64,000 bases of DNA from Candidatus Binatia bacterium (lineage in GTDB: Bacteria; Vulcanimicrobiota; Vulcanimicrobiia; Vulcanimicrobiales; Vulcanimicrobiaceae): contig DATKMJ010000063.1 in NCBI GenBank assembly GCA_035541935.1, positions 1 through 64,000 on the forward strand, written 5' to 3'. Shown one piece after another: positions 1 to 10,673 of this stretch. Under the pieces are notes generated by a model that saw nothing but the letters and a program-made list of their open reading frames with translations, was not told the DNA's origin and did not search any database. The translations under genes were made by a program, and so were the position numbers. Numbering within the stretch: the first letter of the stretch is position 1; each line of letters begins with the position of its first letter.

Positions 1-1
1 G

Positions 2-1054
2 GCGCAGGCGGTGTGGGGACCTGACGGGCGACAGCGCACCGCGACCATCAACGCCGCTAGCTATTCGGCGCACTGGGACGGCGACGCGTTGCTCTTCTAC
101 GCGAGCGGTACGGGGTCGCCCGAGCTTTACATCGGCAAAGACGCGATCATGGACTCGGCCGGTAACTTTTCCGTCGCTGACCGGGATCAGAGCGGCGAGC
201 AAGTTACGACGCACGGCATCCAAGGGGGCACAGCGTGGTTTGACAGCTGGAACGGCGGGTCAACGCGCAACGTGTATCTAGCAAAACTCGACCAGAGCAA
301 GCCTTATGCCTTCTTTCAAATCGACGGCTCGTGCGGTTGGACGAATCAACAGAACCAGACCTACTATCAGTGTCCGTTTTACCCGGAGTTTGCGATGCAG
401 CGGCCCGACGGGTACAGCATGGTCGGCGGCTACGTGCAAGGTGCGCGCACGTACGATCCCACCGGCGGCCAGTGGCTCACGCCCGATCCCTATTCTGGCA
501 GCGTGCACGACCCGATGTCACAGAAGCCGTTCATGTGGAACGACAACAATCCCGTTGAATATAGCGACCCAAGCGGCTACTGCCCCCTTTGCGCGGCGAT
601 ATTCTTGTTCTACCTCGCCAACGCGCCTGAGATCAACGCGGCGGTTCAGGATTTTGTTGAAGGCGAGGCGGGCGTAGCAGGAGTTTCGGGCAATGTTCGT
701 AGCGCTGCGGAGCGGGCCGGAGAAGAGTCGGTACCTACCGTCGTATTATATAAGAGCAATGCGAAGCCAACGCTGGGCGAGGACCAAAGATTTCTTGACC
801 TGCCGACGATCCGCGACGGTACAGCGCGCAGTTATTGGATCCGGAACTATTCGGAGCTCAGGAGCACAATGTCCGCGGGGAAGCCTATCGAAGACAGCTA
901 TACCCGTGCCAACGGCACGCTAATTGATGCAGGCAAGGGGTCGTTTCTTAATGCCGAAAGGGCCACACTCCGTGACCGCGGTTGGACCTATGACCCCCGC
1001 TCGCGGCTCTGGTCGCCGCCGAAGCCAAAGGCAGAGAGTCCGCACAAGCTCTAG
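2..1054 (+). CDS. RHS repeat-associated core protein, 3' end, with variable C-terminal (toxin-like) domain
   Basis: The frame is open to the window edge, so only the last 350 or so residues are visible. Around residues 140-195 there is the RHS-associated core signature: G-ARTYDPTGGQWLTPDP, then PFMWNDNNPVEYSDPSG. In this family the core ends the beta cocoon, and the sequence after it is a clone-specific effector. Here about 155 residues follow, starting with a short hydrophobic stretch (CPLCAAIFLFYL) and ending in a compact domain with FLNAERATLRDRGW and a W-x-PPKP tail. I do not recognise that tail as a named toxin family. A small ORF begins 3 nt after the stop, the usual position of an immunity gene. 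The toxin role is inferred from architecture. The secretion route cannot be seen because the N-terminus is outside the window. Confidence 0.85.
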   Translation, partial: AQAVWGPDGRQRTATINAASYSAHWDGDALLFYASGTGSPELYIGKDAIMDSAGNFSVADRDQSGEQVTTHGIQGGTAWFDSWNGGSTRNVYLAKLDQSKPYAFFQIDGSCGWTNQQNQTYYQCPFYPEFAMQRPDGYSMVGGYVQGARTYDPTGGQWLTPDPYSGSVHDPMSQKPFMWNDNNPVEYSDPSGYCPLCAAIFLFYLANAPEINAAVQDFVEGEAGVAGVSGNVRSAAERAGEESVPTVVLYKSNAKPTLGEDQRFLDLPTIRDGTARSYWIRNYSELRSTMSAGKPIEDSYTRANGTLIDAGKGSFLNAERATLRDRGWTYDPRSRLWSPPKPKAESPHKL

Positions 1055-1057
1055 CAA

Positions 1058-1639
1058 ATGACAGACGACTGCTTTATTCAGGAAGCTACTAGAACTTTGG
1101 TGCCATCGTTTAGGCGACTTGGTTTTGCGGTAACGCGAAGTTGCTCGCGAAGCATCGAGATGGCGTCCCCCTACTATAAACTGCGTTTGTTTCAAGGGCT
1201 CAAGTCAAATGCCATTGGCTTGGAGCTATACGACGGCGGCGACATAATAAATTTGCAACATCTATTCGCGCTTTCGAAGACCCCTGTACGATCGTTGACG
1301 GCGAGTTCTCGTATCGCTGTCCAGCGCCATCTCCGATGGCTAGACTCTTTCTTGTTCCCACGGTTCGAGAGGCTCTTATCGGGTGATACGTTGGAACGAA
1401 GCACCGTCTTCCAGCAGGCGAAGGCGCATGATGCTCATTTTACCTACGAGCTAACGCTGAGCCCGCGAATACAGGAAGCAAATGGTGCCTTTCGTGAGAA
1501 GCGCTATGGGGACGTGATTAATATTCTGGGGCCGATCGAGGCGCAACTGACTCCATTACAGCATCGGAAACTGCGGTTTGCACGGGAGGCAGTTCACCGG
1601 AGTGGCGCGACGCAGCGCAGCATTAGGGAAAAAAGCTAA
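1058..1639 (+). CDS. Hypothetical protein, candidate immunity protein for the RHS effector
   Basis: This 193-residue ORF starts with ATG 3 nt after the RHS stop codon, so the two are probably translated together. It has no signal peptide or membrane segment, as expected for a cytoplasmic immunity protein. The N-terminal half contains SPYYKLRLFQGLKSNAIGLE and a following D-G-G-D-I-I-N strand. The C-terminal part (about residues 145-180) is helical and reads like a single TPR-type unit. Base composition is clearly less GC-rich than the chromosome around it, which fits acquisition together with the RHS tip. I recognise no named family. The immunity role rests on position, size and lack of export signals only. 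Confidence 0.6.
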   Translation: MTDDCFIQEATRTLVPSFRRLGFAVTRSCSRSIEMASPYYKLRLFQGLKSNAIGLELYDGGDIINLQHLFALSKTPVRSLTASSRIAVQRHLRWLDSFLFPRFERLLSGDTLERSTVFQQAKAHDAHFTYELTLSPRIQEANGAFREKRYGDVINILGPIEAQLTPLQHRKLRFAREAVHRSGATQRSIREKS

Positions 1640-1718
1640 AGAGCCGACATCGACCACGCAGGGTACCGTCTATTCTGGTGTATCTGCTGCGCTTTCATAC
1701 GTATGGATCAGGTAGAGA

Positions 1719-2681
1719 ATGTCAATGAAGACTGCGTTCGTTAGAGCTTTCAGCCTTGCAGGCGTTTTCTTAGCTGCGAACTTGGCCGGCTGCGGGTCGT
1801 CCGCACCTGGATTTGGAGGCTCGCCGCCTCGAGCTCTCGCGGTCGCGGCGGGTGGTGCACGCGATTCCTCTCGGACCTCCCCCAAGACGAGGGGCGATTT
1901 GCTCTATGTTGCGACGCGAGACGACGTATATGCACCATCGTACCTCCGGCGGGAAGCTCATCCGAGATCTGGGCGTTCCCGGCGATGATCTATGCTCGGA
2001 CGCGACGAGCGACGTGTTTGTGCCGACCGTGCCTTACCAGATTGATGAGTTCGATCACAACGGTCGACTGATTCAGACCATCGAGGACGGCGACGTACCT
2101 TTAGGCTGCGCCGTCAATCCGAAAAGCGGAAATCTGGCCGTTACCAACGAGGCTTCAGGCGCCGGCTACGTCGCCGTCTTTCTGAGCGGGAAAGGCCCGC
2201 CGAACGGCTATTACGACCCAGCCATTGGCACGTTTGGCCTATGCACATACGGCAGCGGCGGCAACTTTTTCGTCGGCGGTACGGGGGAGTTTTCCTGCGG
2301 AGCTTCCGCAGGGCAGCAGCGAGTTCGTGAACTTCGGCCTCGACCCTAAGTTCGACGCCTTTGGCAGCGTTCAATGGGACGGCGCACGCTTGACTCTCAC
2401 GAATCCGTCGCGGCACGAGATTTATCGCGTGAAGCTGTCTCATTGGTCAGTGAGGATCGTCGGAACAACGAGCCTTCGCAAGTGGCAGAGTTCCAACTAT
2501 GGCCATTGGCCGTACGTCCAGACTTGGGTGCAAAGCAGTACCTTCATCGGGCAGACGAGCACGGGGGCAGAGGTCGGGTTATGGCCGTATCCGCAAGGTG
2601 GGCGCGTAGGCAAGATCATCGGTCCGTTCCGAAGCGGCGTCGTCAATATATACGGGGATGATCAGCGCCGGCACTCGCTGA
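1719..2681 (+). pseudogene. Frameshifted beta-propeller (NHL/YncE-like) lipoprotein
   Basis: Three reading frames must be joined to recover one protein. The first (from ATG 1719) has a signal peptide with a lipobox ending NLAGC, then GDLLYVATRDDVY. Near 1930 the sense passes to a second frame with SGGKLIRDLGVPGDDLCSD and propeller-blade strands to about 2290. A third frame then carries SSEFVNFGLDPKFD to about 2656. A further shift would give a natural end, SAGTR then stop, at 2679-2681. The fold resembles the intact propeller lipoproteins elsewhere in this window. Either the gene has decayed or the assembly has several indels here. Its position beside the RHS tip, in lower-GC sequence, favours decay in an accessory region. 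Confidence 0.65.
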
Positions 2682-3151
2682 GGCAAGGTCCAAAATTCGA
2701 GGGCAGACGGCACTCGAGCGGTTGGCCACGGATGTGGAGCGCCCAGCGACCCTCGGCAACCGCGGGACTCCGCGGAGTGCAGCGGAATAGCGAGCGAGAA
2801 ATGACGAAACCCGCCGAGGCGATGCCGCGGCGGGCTCCGACGTATTCACACACCATCCTCGCCTGTTTGGCTACCATGCGGAAGCCCCACTGACGCCGGC
2901 TTGGCGGTTTGACCTTTGCGCGGAACGCCGCTTGCGCGATGTTCACGCATTGCATCGGTCGCGAACGATACGCTCGTCACACCTCGAAAGTGAATCTCGA
3001 AGCGTATGAATCGTAGCACGCACGTAGCGAGAACGACAAGCGTCGTATCGGCTAATTCACAAGCTGTCCACAACAATTTTCCGTTATGCACACGGCCTGC
3101 CGGCGCGCGTTGCCGCGGGAGGCTCGCGGGGTGCAGCGAAGAGCAAGCCCG
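2682..3151. other. Stretch without a supported gene
   Basis: About 470 nt lie between the decayed lipoprotein and the next real start. Open frames here have no recognisable domain, ribosome binding site or family resemblance. I see two short inverted repeats: CCGCG/CGCGG near 2761-2777, and CCCGCCG/CGGCGGG near 2812-2837. Neither is followed by a T-run, so I do not call a terminator. The promoter for the 3152 gene and hutH is presumably in the last 150 nt, but I find no convincing -35/-10 pair. Confidence 0.5.
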
Positions 3152-3625
3152 ATGGCGATCGCAGTCGTGGTTCTGCTGGCTCAGAGTTTCTTCGGCGGCC
3201 TGCCGATCGACGGCATCTCATGCGACCGGACGGAAGGCGCGGTGGAGCACATCCACGTCTCGCTGCAACTCTACGACCGCGGGCGCGCCGTCAAGGTACC
3301 CGCGGAAATCGGCATGCCGCAGGGCGCCGACTGTCTCTATTGGATCCACACGCACACCGCCGACGGCTTCATTCATATCGAGGCGCCGGTCAAACGTTCG
3401 TTCGACCTCGGCGAGTTCTTTGACATCTGGGGGCCCAACCTGAGCGTGACGCAGGCCGCGAGCGTCGTCGCGCCGAGCGGAAAGCGTCTCTCGATCTGGG
3501 TGGACGGCAAGCCGTGGCACGGCAGCAATCCGCGGAAGATTGTCTTCCACGACCACCAGACGATCGTCATCCAGAACGGACCGCCCTTCGCCACGCCGTC
3601 GCACCCGGACTGGTCGAAGTTTTGA
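3152..3625 (+). CDS. Conserved-looking hypothetical protein upstream of hutH
   Basis: A 157-residue protein. I chose the ATG at 3152 rather than the one at 3086 because it places a short hydrophobic stretch (MAIAVVVLLAQSFFGGLP) at the N-terminus, a possible signal or anchor. The body is rich in His and aromatic residues, with EHIHVSLQLYDRG, YWIHTHTADGFIHIE and a C-terminal IVFHDHQTIVIQNG strand. The H-x-H clusters suggest metal binding or a beta-sandwich, but I cannot name a family. Its stop overlaps the hutH start in the form TTGA, so the two should be translationally coupled. A role in histidine use is only suggested by that coupling. Confidence 0.65.
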   Translation: MAIAVVVLLAQSFFGGLPIDGISCDRTEGAVEHIHVSLQLYDRGRAVKVPAEIGMPQGADCLYWIHTHTADGFIHIEAPVKRSFDLGEFFDIWGPNLSVTQAASVVAPSGKRLSIWVDGKPWHGSNPRKIVFHDHQTIVIQNGPPFATPSHPDWSKF

Positions 3626-5148
3626 AAACGGTCGAGCTGGACGGCCGCAGCCTGACGCTCGAGCAGATCGATGCCGTCGCAGCGGGTGCACCGGCAGCCG
3701 TCACTCCCGCTGCTCGAGAGCGCGTCAAGCGCGCCCGCGATTTCGTCGACGCGCGCTTCGCCGGCGGCGAGGCGATCTACGGCGTGACGACCGGGTTCGG
3801 CCGGCTTGCGAACATCCCGGTCGATCCGGTTGACGCCGTCGCGCTCCAGCTCAATCTCGTACGCAGCCATGCCGCCGGGACGGGCGCGCCGCTCTCGATT
3901 CCGGTCGTTCGCGCCGCGGGCGTCTTGCGCGCCAACTCGCTCTCGGCCGGCCACTCCGGCGTGAAGCTCGAGACGCTCGACTTGATCCTCGCGATGCTCG
4001 ATCGGGGGGTGACGCCCGTCGTCCCGTGCCAAGGCTCCGTCGGCGCGAGCGGCGATCTCGCGCCGCTCGCGCACATGACGCTCGCGCTCCTCGGTGAGGG
4101 CGAGGCCTTCTATCGCGGCGAGCGCCTTCCGAGCGCCGTCGCGCTCGAGCGCGCCGGACTCAAGCCGATCTCTCTCGGCGCGAAGGAAGGGCTCGCGCTC
4201 GTCAACGGTACGCAGGTGATGACGGCGGTCGCCGCGCTCGGCGTTCTACGCGCCGAGCGGCTCGCCGCCGCCGCCGACCTCATCGGCGCGATCTCGCTCG
4301 AGGCCTATCTCGGGACGGAGAGGGTCTTCGATCGCCGGCTCAACGAGCTGCGCCCCCACCCCGGGCAAGAACGCGTCGCCGCGAATCTGCGTGCGCTGCT
4401 CGCAGATTCGGAGATCGTCCGCTCGCACGCCGAGTGCGACCGCGTTCAGGATCCCTATTCGTTCCGCTGCATTCCGGTCGTCCACGGTGCCGTTGTTGAC
4501 TCGATCTCGCACGTCCGAAGGGTGACGGAGATCGAGGCCAACTCGGTCACCGACAACCCGCTCGTCTTTCCCGACGACGAGGAGTTCATCTCGGGCGGCA
4601 ACTTCCACGGCGAGCCGATCGCGCTGGCGATCGATTTTTTAAAGATCGCCGTCTCGGAGCTCGCTTCGATCGGAGAACGGCGCCTCTACCTCCTGCTCAA
4701 CGCCGAGGATCGCGGCTTACCGCTCTTCCTTACGCGGCGGCTCGGGCTCCAATCGGGGCTGATGATCGTGCAGTACACGGCGGCGGCGCTCGTCAACGAC
4801 GACAAGGGCCTCGCGTGGCCGTCGAGCGTCGACTCGATTCCCACCTCGGCCGGTCAAGAGGATCACGTCAGCATGGGAATGACGTCGGCGAACAATTTGG
4901 TGCGCGTGCTCGACAACGTCGAGGGCGCGCTGGCCTGCGAGTTGCTCGGCGCGCTCGCCGCGACCGATTTCCGGCGCCCGCTGAAGTCGGGGCGCGGCAC
5001 CGCGGCCGCGTACGAGGTCGCGCGCGCGGCGATCCCGCCGTGGACCGAGGACCGGCCTCCCGCTCCCGACATTGCCGCGGCGCGCGAACTGATCGCGTCG
5101 CGACGGCTCGTCGAGGCCGCCGAATCGGCGATCGGGCGGCGCCTATAG
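3622..5148 (+). CDS. hutH: Histidine ammonia-lyase
   Basis: HutH removes ammonia from L-histidine to give urocanate, the first step of histidine degradation, in the cytoplasm. The Ala-Ser-Gly triad that cyclises into the MIO electrophile is present in GSVGASGDLAPLAHM, with the YGVTTGFG and NSLSAGHSGV blocks ahead of it. The length, 508 residues, is normal. I place the start at TTG 3622, giving MKTVELDGRSLTLEQ; it overlaps the upstream stop as TTGA. The longer open frame back to 3514 lies inside the previous gene and has no homologous sequence. Its stop abuts that of the convergent TonB receptor (5143-5148 read CTATAG). The rest of the hut pathway follows on the far side of that receptor. Confidence 0.95.
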   Translation: MKTVELDGRSLTLEQIDAVAAGAPAAVTPAARERVKRARDFVDARFAGGEAIYGVTTGFGRLANIPVDPVDAVALQLNLVRSHAAGTGAPLSIPVVRAAGVLRANSLSAGHSGVKLETLDLILAMLDRGVTPVVPCQGSVGASGDLAPLAHMTLALLGEGEAFYRGERLPSAVALERAGLKPISLGAKEGLALVNGTQVMTAVAALGVLRAERLAAAADLIGAISLEAYLGTERVFDRRLNELRPHPGQERVAANLRALLADSEIVRSHAECDRVQDPYSFRCIPVVHGAVVDSISHVRRVTEIEANSVTDNPLVFPDDEEFISGGNFHGEPIALAIDFLKIAVSELASIGERRLYLLLNAEDRGLPLFLTRRLGLQSGLMIVQYTAAALVNDDKGLAWPSSVDSIPTSAGQEDHVSMGMTSANNLVRVLDNVEGALACELLGALAATDFRRPLKSGRGTAAAYEVARAAIPPWTEDRPPAPDIAAARELIASRRLVEAAESAIGRRL

Positions 5149-8100
5149 GCTGACGTTGATCGTCAGATACGCGTTGAAGGGATTGGGAAGCACGTAGGAG
5201 TTCGTATCGGCGTACGCCGGTATGTACGACGGTGCGAAGGCCGGATTGAGCGGCACGCCGTTCGCGCCGCGATCGTTCGGCGAGACGCCGTTGTAGAAGT
5301 TCGAGACGTAGTAGTAGTTCGAGACGTAGCCGCACGTGTAGCCGTTGGGCGGGAACTGCTTCGTCCACGGCTCCGACGATCCGCCGAAGCACGCGTTGAA
5401 GAGGTTCGCCATCAGCAGGTTCGCCTTGATCCGCGGCGTGATCTGATACGACATCTGCAGGCTGAGATTGAGCTGGTTGGGCTGGCGGAACGCGCCGAAG
5501 CCGTCGAAGACGCCCGTCTGCGGGTTGGGGATGAAGAGCTCGCCCGGCGACGTTCCGTTCTGCGTCGCCGCGAGGAAGCACGTCGTGTAGTCGGCCTGCA
5601 GCGGATTCTTCGTGTGGATCGGCGAGCCGGTGAGCCCCCTCGAGTTGTTCGTGCAGACCCGCGGGTCGATGCCGACGACGTCGGCGGGATTGCCGTAGGG
5701 CTGGCCCTCGTTGAACGTCAGCGCGGGCGTCACCGCGAACCGGTTGCGCTTGTAGTTGACGATCGCGCTGACGACGTTCGGGGAGAGATACGCATAGTCG
5801 AGACCGACGGGATACCAGCCGTTGCGGTCGAGCAGCGGCTGCGGCGACATCGCGTAATACGGATTCCAGATCGGCGGATTGTACTGCGGTTTGAGCCGCA
5901 CGCAGTTCGGGTCGGGGAAGACGTGCCCGAACTTGTTGTTCTCGTAGCACTGGGAACCGCCGCCGGCCCGCGTCAGGCCGTTGAAGTTCGCGATATCCTG
6001 GTTGTAGGGGTCGATCGGATTGATCGAGGTCCCGGGATAATCGTTCCACCGCTCGGCCGCGTTCGTGTACGTGTAGGAGATGATGAACGAGAGCCCGTTC
6101 TTGCTGAAGTCGCCTTTCGTAAATTCGGTCTCGAAGCCGTCGACTCGCTCGACGCCGGTATTCAATCCGCCGGTGAGGCCGAAGGGAAGCCCGATGTTGT
6201 AGATCTGGTTCGTCGCGTAGCGGTAGTACGGCGTTACCTTGATCGACATGTCGGTGCCCTTGAAGCGCCGCTCGTACGAGAGGTCGTAGTTCTGCGAATA
6301 CTGCACCTGCGGATCGTGGCGCGGCGTCGTGTAGCCGTACTGCCAGAAAGCCTGGAAGAGATCGTACGCGAGGTTGTTGTCCTTCGCGTTGTACTGCACC
6401 TGATACGTCTCCGGCTCTTGCGCGTAGACGCCGGCCGAGAGCCGCACCACCGTGTCGGGGTTGAAGGTATACGTCGCACCGAGGCGCGGGGTGAACGCAT
6501 AGTCGGTCAAGGTCGGATCGTACGAGTTGCTCAGCAGCAGGTGTCCGTCTTTGCCGTCGGGGTGCACGGTTTGCACGGGATGCGCCGGAATCGAGTTATC
6601 CATCGGGCAGTTGAAGCCGATGAACGGTGCCGGCGGGCGGCCGCTGGCCGGCGGTGTCGGAATGAAGTACGGCGCGAGCGTGTCGGGATTGTAGCAGAAC
6701 TCCCGCTGGCCGGCTAAGAACCAGAAGTTCTGCCCGTTGTTCGACGTGTTCGCGAGATCGTATCCGTAGATCTCGTCGCGTAATCCGATGTCGACGTTGA
6801 GCTGGTCGGTCGGATTCCAGAGATCCTCGAGCGCGAACGCCGTGAAGTTCGGCTGGACGTTATTGAGAAAGCCCGAGTTTCCGGTGTACGTGATTTGCCA
6901 CGACGCGCCCGCGATCGCCGGGCCGGGCTGCGGATCGGTGAAGGTGCCGCTCGTCAGCGGCGTGTTGCACGGGGCGACCTGACCCGCGCGGTAGTGCTCG
7001 CCCTCGTAACTTCCCGATTCCCAGGCGAAGCATTCGCTGCCGTTGGTCAGGCTCGTCGCGTCGGTGAAGATCGTGTTGTTGAAGTTCGTGTTGTTGAAGC
7101 GGTTCGTGCTCGCCGTCGTGTAGTTGGCGTCGAAGGTTAGCAGATGCTGCGAGCTCAGCTGGTTCGCGTAGGTGAAGGCGAGCCCGCGGGTGTGCGACTC
7201 GAGCTCGTAATCGTAGCTCGTGACGCCGAAGCCGAAGAAGGGCGTGCCGTAGCTCAGCGGGCTGGTCTGCAGCCAATCCGAGTAGAACGTGTAGCCGTAG
7301 ATTCTAAAATAGGCGTTCGAGCCGATGTTGTGTTGGTATTGCAGCTTGACGATCGAGGCGTTGTTCCAGAACGCGTCGCGCGCGTCGGGCGGCACGGCGG
7401 AGTACGTGCCGGGCGCGCACTGTCCGGAGATCGCGGGAATCCCCGGGAAGTTGTACGGATTGATGTTCGCGCAGCGGTTGCCGGGCGAGCCGGGATCGAA
7501 ATACGGAATCGGCGAGACGCCCGACGGGCTTTGGCCGAAGTGCGTGTTGCCCGGCCACGTGATGAAGTCGCCCCACACTTCGGGAACCGGCTCGCCGTAA
7601 ACGACGTCGCTGAGCTGCGTGATGACGTGCGGCCCGAGATCGTTGAGCGAGCTGTAGAACTGCGTGTGCATCGCCGTCACGTTGTAGAGAACCTGAACGT
7701 CGTCGCGCCCCGCGTCCTTGCGATGCGGGATCCCGAAGTGCAAGTTGATCACGTTCTCCCAGTCCGAGATGTTCGAATAACTCGCATACGCGGGCGAGAT
7801 CGTCTGATAGCAGCCCGGGTCGTTCGAGAGCCCGTGCGGCCCCCTCTTGTTGACCGGGAGCGGTTCGTAGCCGGGCTGGCCCGGGCTCAACTGAAACGGA
7901 TCGTAGACCGGCGACGAGTTCGGCCCGTCGTAGAATCCCGTGCCGGACGGCGCGGTGTTGACGCACGTCGGATAGACGCCGCCGAAGTAGAGGTAGGTCG
8001 TGTTGTACGCGATCGCCGGATATCCCCAGACGTCGCCGAGGTTCGAGCCGTTGAACTGATCGAGGTAGCGATAGCCTTGGTTGTAGCCGCCGATCCCGAC

Positions 8101-8958
8101 GTAGTAGGAGAAGAGGCGGTCGGGCGTCGCGCCGCCGACCTCGAACTGTACGTTATGGTAGTACGTCGGCGAGCCGATGCCGGCGTCGACGTTGGCGTAG
8201 CCGGGGTAGGTTCCGGTCTTCGTCACCTGATTGATGAAGCCGGCGAGTCCGCTTGCCGCCTCTCCCGCGGTTCCGCCGCCGGCGTAGACCTGCAGCTCTT
8301 GCTGGCCGAGCGTTCCGGCCGTTCCACCGGGGTAATTGTCGAACGAACGGTTGACCGGAACGCCGTCGAACTCGTAGCCGATCTGGTCGTAGCTGCCGCC
8401 GCGGATGTAGACGACTTGCGCCCAGCCCTGCTGATTCGGCGGCACGAACGCGCCGGGAACGGCGGAGATCGCCGAGTACGCGTTGTTGAGGTTGCCGCCG
8501 CCGCCCAATCCGGCCGCGGCCTGCGTGACCGCCGAGTTGACCGAGTAGACGTCGCTCGTCGTGCCCGACTTCACGAGGTCGAGCGAGGAGCGCGCCGTTA
8601 CGTGCGCGATCGTGCGCAACGACGGCGCCAGCGCGATGCGCAGCGTCTGCAGCTGGTCGGCGAAGACCGAGACGCCGGTCGTCGTCGAGGTCTCAAAGCC
8701 GTCCTTCGAAACGGTGATCGTGTACGTGTCGGGCGCGAGCGTCAGCAGGGCGAAGCGCCCCGAGGCGTCGGTCGTGACGACCGCAGTCTGCGACGGGCTC
8801 GTCGCGGAGATCCGCGCTCCGGCGACGGGCGCCTTCGTCGTGCTCGTGACCGAGCCGGTAATCGAGCCGGTCGTTCCGCCGCGCGCGCCCGTTCCGAGCG
8901 ACGCAAAACCTCCCGCGATCGATAGGAGCAAGAGCGACCGTATGACAGAGCGCGGCAT
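5143..8958 (-). CDS. TonB-dependent receptor with N-terminal carboxypeptidase-like regulatory domain
   Basis: A large outer-membrane protein of 1271 residues. A signal peptide ([18 protein letters not shown]) is followed by a carboxypeptidase regulatory-like beta sandwich (about residues 30-115, with [19 protein letters not shown] and [18 protein letters not shown]). A plug domain ([20 protein letters not shown], about 185-205) and a Tyr/Asn-rich beta barrel come next, closing with an aromatic-alternating C-terminal strand (AYLTINVSL). Such receptors take up bulky substrates using TonB energy. It sits in antisense orientation between hutH and hutU, so a role in peptide or histidine-compound uptake is possible but unproven. 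The 56 bp between its start and hutU must hold both divergent promoters. No TonB/ExbBD genes are in the window. Confidence 0.9.
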   Translation of the reverse strand: MPRSVIRSLLLLSIAGGFASLGTGARGGTTGSITGSVTSTTKAPVAGARISATSPSQTAVVTTDASGRFALLTLAPDTYTITVSKDGFETSTTTGVSVFADQLQTLRIALAPSLRTIAHVTARSSLDLVKSGTTSDVYSVNSAVTQAAAGLGGGGNLNNAYSAISAVPGAFVPPNQQGWAQVVYIRGGSYDQIGYEFDGVPVNRSFDNYPGGTAGTLGQQELQVYAGGGTAGEAASGLAGFINQVTKTGTYPGYANVDAGIGSPTYYHNVQFEVGGATPDRLFSYYVGIGGYNQGYRYLDQFNGSNLGDVWGYPAIAYNTTYLYFGGVYPTCVNTAPSGTGFYDGPNSSPVYDPFQLSPGQPGYEPLPVNKRGPHGLSNDPGCYQTISPAYASYSNISDWENVINLHFGIPHRKDAGRDDVQVLYNVTAMHTQFYSSLNDLGPHVITQLSDVVYGEPVPEVWGDFITWPGNTHFGQSPSGVSPIPYFDPGSPGNRCANINPYNFPGIPAISGQCAPGTYSAVPPDARDAFWNNASIVKLQYQHNIGSNAYFRIYGYTFYSDWLQTSPLSYGTPFFGFGVTSYDYELESHTRGLAFTYANQLSSQHLLTFDANYTTASTNRFNNTNFNNTIFTDATSLTNGSECFAWESGSYEGEHYRAGQVAPCNTPLTSGTFTDPQPGPAIAGASWQITYTGNSGFLNNVQPNFTAFALEDLWNPTDQLNVDIGLRDEIYGYDLANTSNNGQNFWFLAGQREFCYNPDTLAPYFIPTPPASGRPPAPFIGFNCPMDNSIPAHPVQTVHPDGKDGHLLLSNSYDPTLTDYAFTPRLGATYTFNPDTVVRLSAGVYAQEPETYQVQYNAKDNNLAYDLFQAFWQYGYTTPRHDPQVQYSQNYDLSYERRFKGTDMSIKVTPYYRYATNQIYNIGLPFGLTGGLNTGVERVDGFETEFTKGDFSKNGLSFIISYTYTNAAERWNDYPGTSINPIDPYNQDIANFNGLTRAGGGSQCYENNKFGHVFPDPNCVRLKPQYNPPIWNPYYAMSPQPLLDRNGWYPVGLDYAYLSPNVVSAIVNYKRNRFAVTPALTFNEGQPYGNPADVVGIDPRVCTNNSRGLTGSPIHTKNPLQADYTTCFLAATQNGTSPGELFIPNPQTGVFDGFGAFRQPNQLNLSLQMSYQITPRIKANLLMANLFNACFGGSSEPWTKQFPPNGYTCGYVSNYYYVSNFYNGVSPNDRGANGVPLNPAFAPSYIPAYADTNSYVLPNPFNAYLTINVSL

Positions 8959-9014
8959 CCACGGTCGTTATCGCTGCCGAAGGTCTTGTCCTCGTCCCAA
9001 AGAATTCTCGCCTC

Positions 9015-10673
9015 ATGACGATGATGGCCGGTCCTCGCGCCGTTCGAGCCCCGCGCGGCCGAGAACTTTCGTGCCTTGGTTGGCCGCAAGAAGCGGCGCT
9101 GCGCATGTTGATGAACAACCTCGATCCCGACGTCGCCGAGCGTCCCGAAGATCTCGTCGTCTACGGGGGAAACGGCCGGGCCGCGCGTTCGTGGGAGGCC
9201 TTCGATGCGATCGTGCGCACGTTGCGGCGGCTCGGAGGCGACGAGACGCTCATCGTGCAGAGCGGCAAGCCCGTCGCGGTCTGGAAGACGCACGCGCGGG
9301 CGCCGCGCGTCTTGATCGCCAACGCCAACCTCGTGCCGAAGTGGGCCGATTGGGAAGTCTTCCGCGAGTTGGAACGGCAGGGGCTGACGATGTACGGCCA
9401 GATGACGGCCGGCTCGTGGATCTACATCGGCACGCAGGGCATCGTCCAGGGAACCTACGAGACCTTTGCCGAGCTGGCGCGCCGGCACTTCGGCGGATCG
9501 CTCGAGCGCCGCGTGACGCTCACGGCGGGGGTCGGCGGCATGGGCGGCGCGCAGCCGCTCGCGGTGACGATGAACGGCGGCGTCTGTTTGATCGTGGACG
9601 TGGACCGCACGCGCCTGGACCGCCGCCGCGAGCTGCGGTATCTCGATCGCGTCGCCGACTCGCGCGAGGCGGCGCTGCGTGAGGTCGAGCGTGCCCGCGA
9701 CGCCGGCGAGGCGCTCTCCATCGGTTATGAAGGCAACGCCGCGGTCGAGTTTCCGGAGCTTTACGAGCTCGGCTTCCGCCCCGACGCCGTGACCGACCAA
9801 ACCTCGGCGCACGATCTGTTGGGCGGCTACGTTCCCGCGGGAGTCTCGTTGGTGCAAGCCGCCGATTTGCGGACGCGCGATCCGCGCGAGTACGAGCGCC
9901 GCGCGCTCGAGAGTTGCGGAGCGCACGTCGCAGCGATGGTTCGCTACCTCGACGCGGGCGCGGTCGTCTTCGATTACGGCAACAACATTCGTTTGCAGGC
10001 GGAGCGCGCCGGCTTCGCGCGAGCCTTTGCATTTCCCGGATTCGTGCCGGCGTTCATTCGCCCGCTCTTCTGCCGCGGCTCGGGTCCGTTTCGCTTTGCG
10101 GCGCTCTCGGGCGATCCGGACGATATCGCGCGCTGCGACGAGAAGCTGCTCGAGCTCTTCCCCGAGGACGCCTCGCTGGCGCGCTGGATCCGGCTCGCTC
10201 GCGAACGGATCGAGTTTCAGGGGCTCCCCGCGCGCATCTGCTGGCTCGGCTACGGCGATCGCGCGAAGGCTGGGCTCGCGTTCAACGAGCTCGTGCGTTC
10301 GGGCGCCGTGAGCGCGCCGATCGTCATCGGGCGCGACCATCTCGATACCGGCAGCGTCGCTTCGCCGTATCGCGAGACCGAAGCGATGCGCGACGGGAGC
10401 GACGCGATCGCCGACTGGCCGATACTCAACGCGCTGCTCAACACGGCGGCCGGCGCGGACTGGGTGAGCTTCCACCACGGCGGCGGCGTCGGCATCGGGT
10501 ACAGCCTCCACGCGGGCATGGTCGTCGTCGCCGACGGCAGCGACGGGGCGCGCGAGCGTCTCGCCTGCGTGCTGACGACCGACTCCGGCATGGGCGTCGT
10601 GCGCCACGCCGACGCAGGGTACGAAATCGCGATCGAGACCGCCGACGCGAAAGGGATTGATTGGCGCCTCTGA
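9015..10673 (+). CDS. hutU: Urocanate hydratase
   Basis: HutU hydrates urocanate to imidazolonepropionate using NAD as an electrophile. The protein is 552 residues, normal for the family. Conserved blocks include [20 protein letters not shown] near the N-terminus, the NAD-binding [24 protein letters not shown], the [16 protein letters not shown] segment around the active-site Cys, and [17 protein letters not shown] near the C-terminus. The ATG at 9015 gives the usual short N-terminal extension before RAPRG-ELSC. I see no clear Shine-Dalgarno sequence. The 3' end overlaps hutI by 13 nt, so hutU, hutI and the HutF-like gene form one operon. Confidence 0.95.
   Translation: MTMMAGPRAVRAPRGRELSCLGWPQEAALRMLMNNLDPDVAERPEDLVVYGGNGRAARSWEAFDAIVRTLRRLGGDETLIVQSGKPVAVWKTHARAPRVLIANANLVPKWADWEVFRELERQGLTMYGQMTAGSWIYIGTQGIVQGTYETFAELARRHFGGSLERRVTLTAGVGGMGGAQPLAVTMNGGVCLIVDVDRTRLDRRRELRYLDRVADSREAALREVERARDAGEALSIGYEGNAAVEFPELYELGFRPDAVTDQTSAHDLLGGYVPAGVSLVQAADLRTRDPREYERRALESCGAHVAAMVRYLDAGAVVFDYGNNIRLQAERAGFARAFAFPGFVPAFIRPLFCRGSGPFRFAALSGDPDDIARCDEKLLELFPEDASLARWIRLARERIEFQGLPARICWLGYGDRAKAGLAFNELVRSGAVSAPIVIGRDHLDTGSVASPYRETEAMRDGSDAIADWPILNALLNTAAGADWVSFHHGGGVGIGYSLHAGMVVVADGSDGARERLACVLTTDSGMGVVRHADAGYEIAIETADAKGIDWRL

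Noticed and set aside
2760-2840. GC-rich inverted repeats as a terminator
   Set aside because: No T-run follows and the arms are short; such repeats are common by chance here.
7144-8925. 593-codon open frame antisense to the TonB receptor
   Set aside because: It is Arg/Val-rich with no domain and lies wholly within a well-supported gene; long antisense frames are expected at this GC content.
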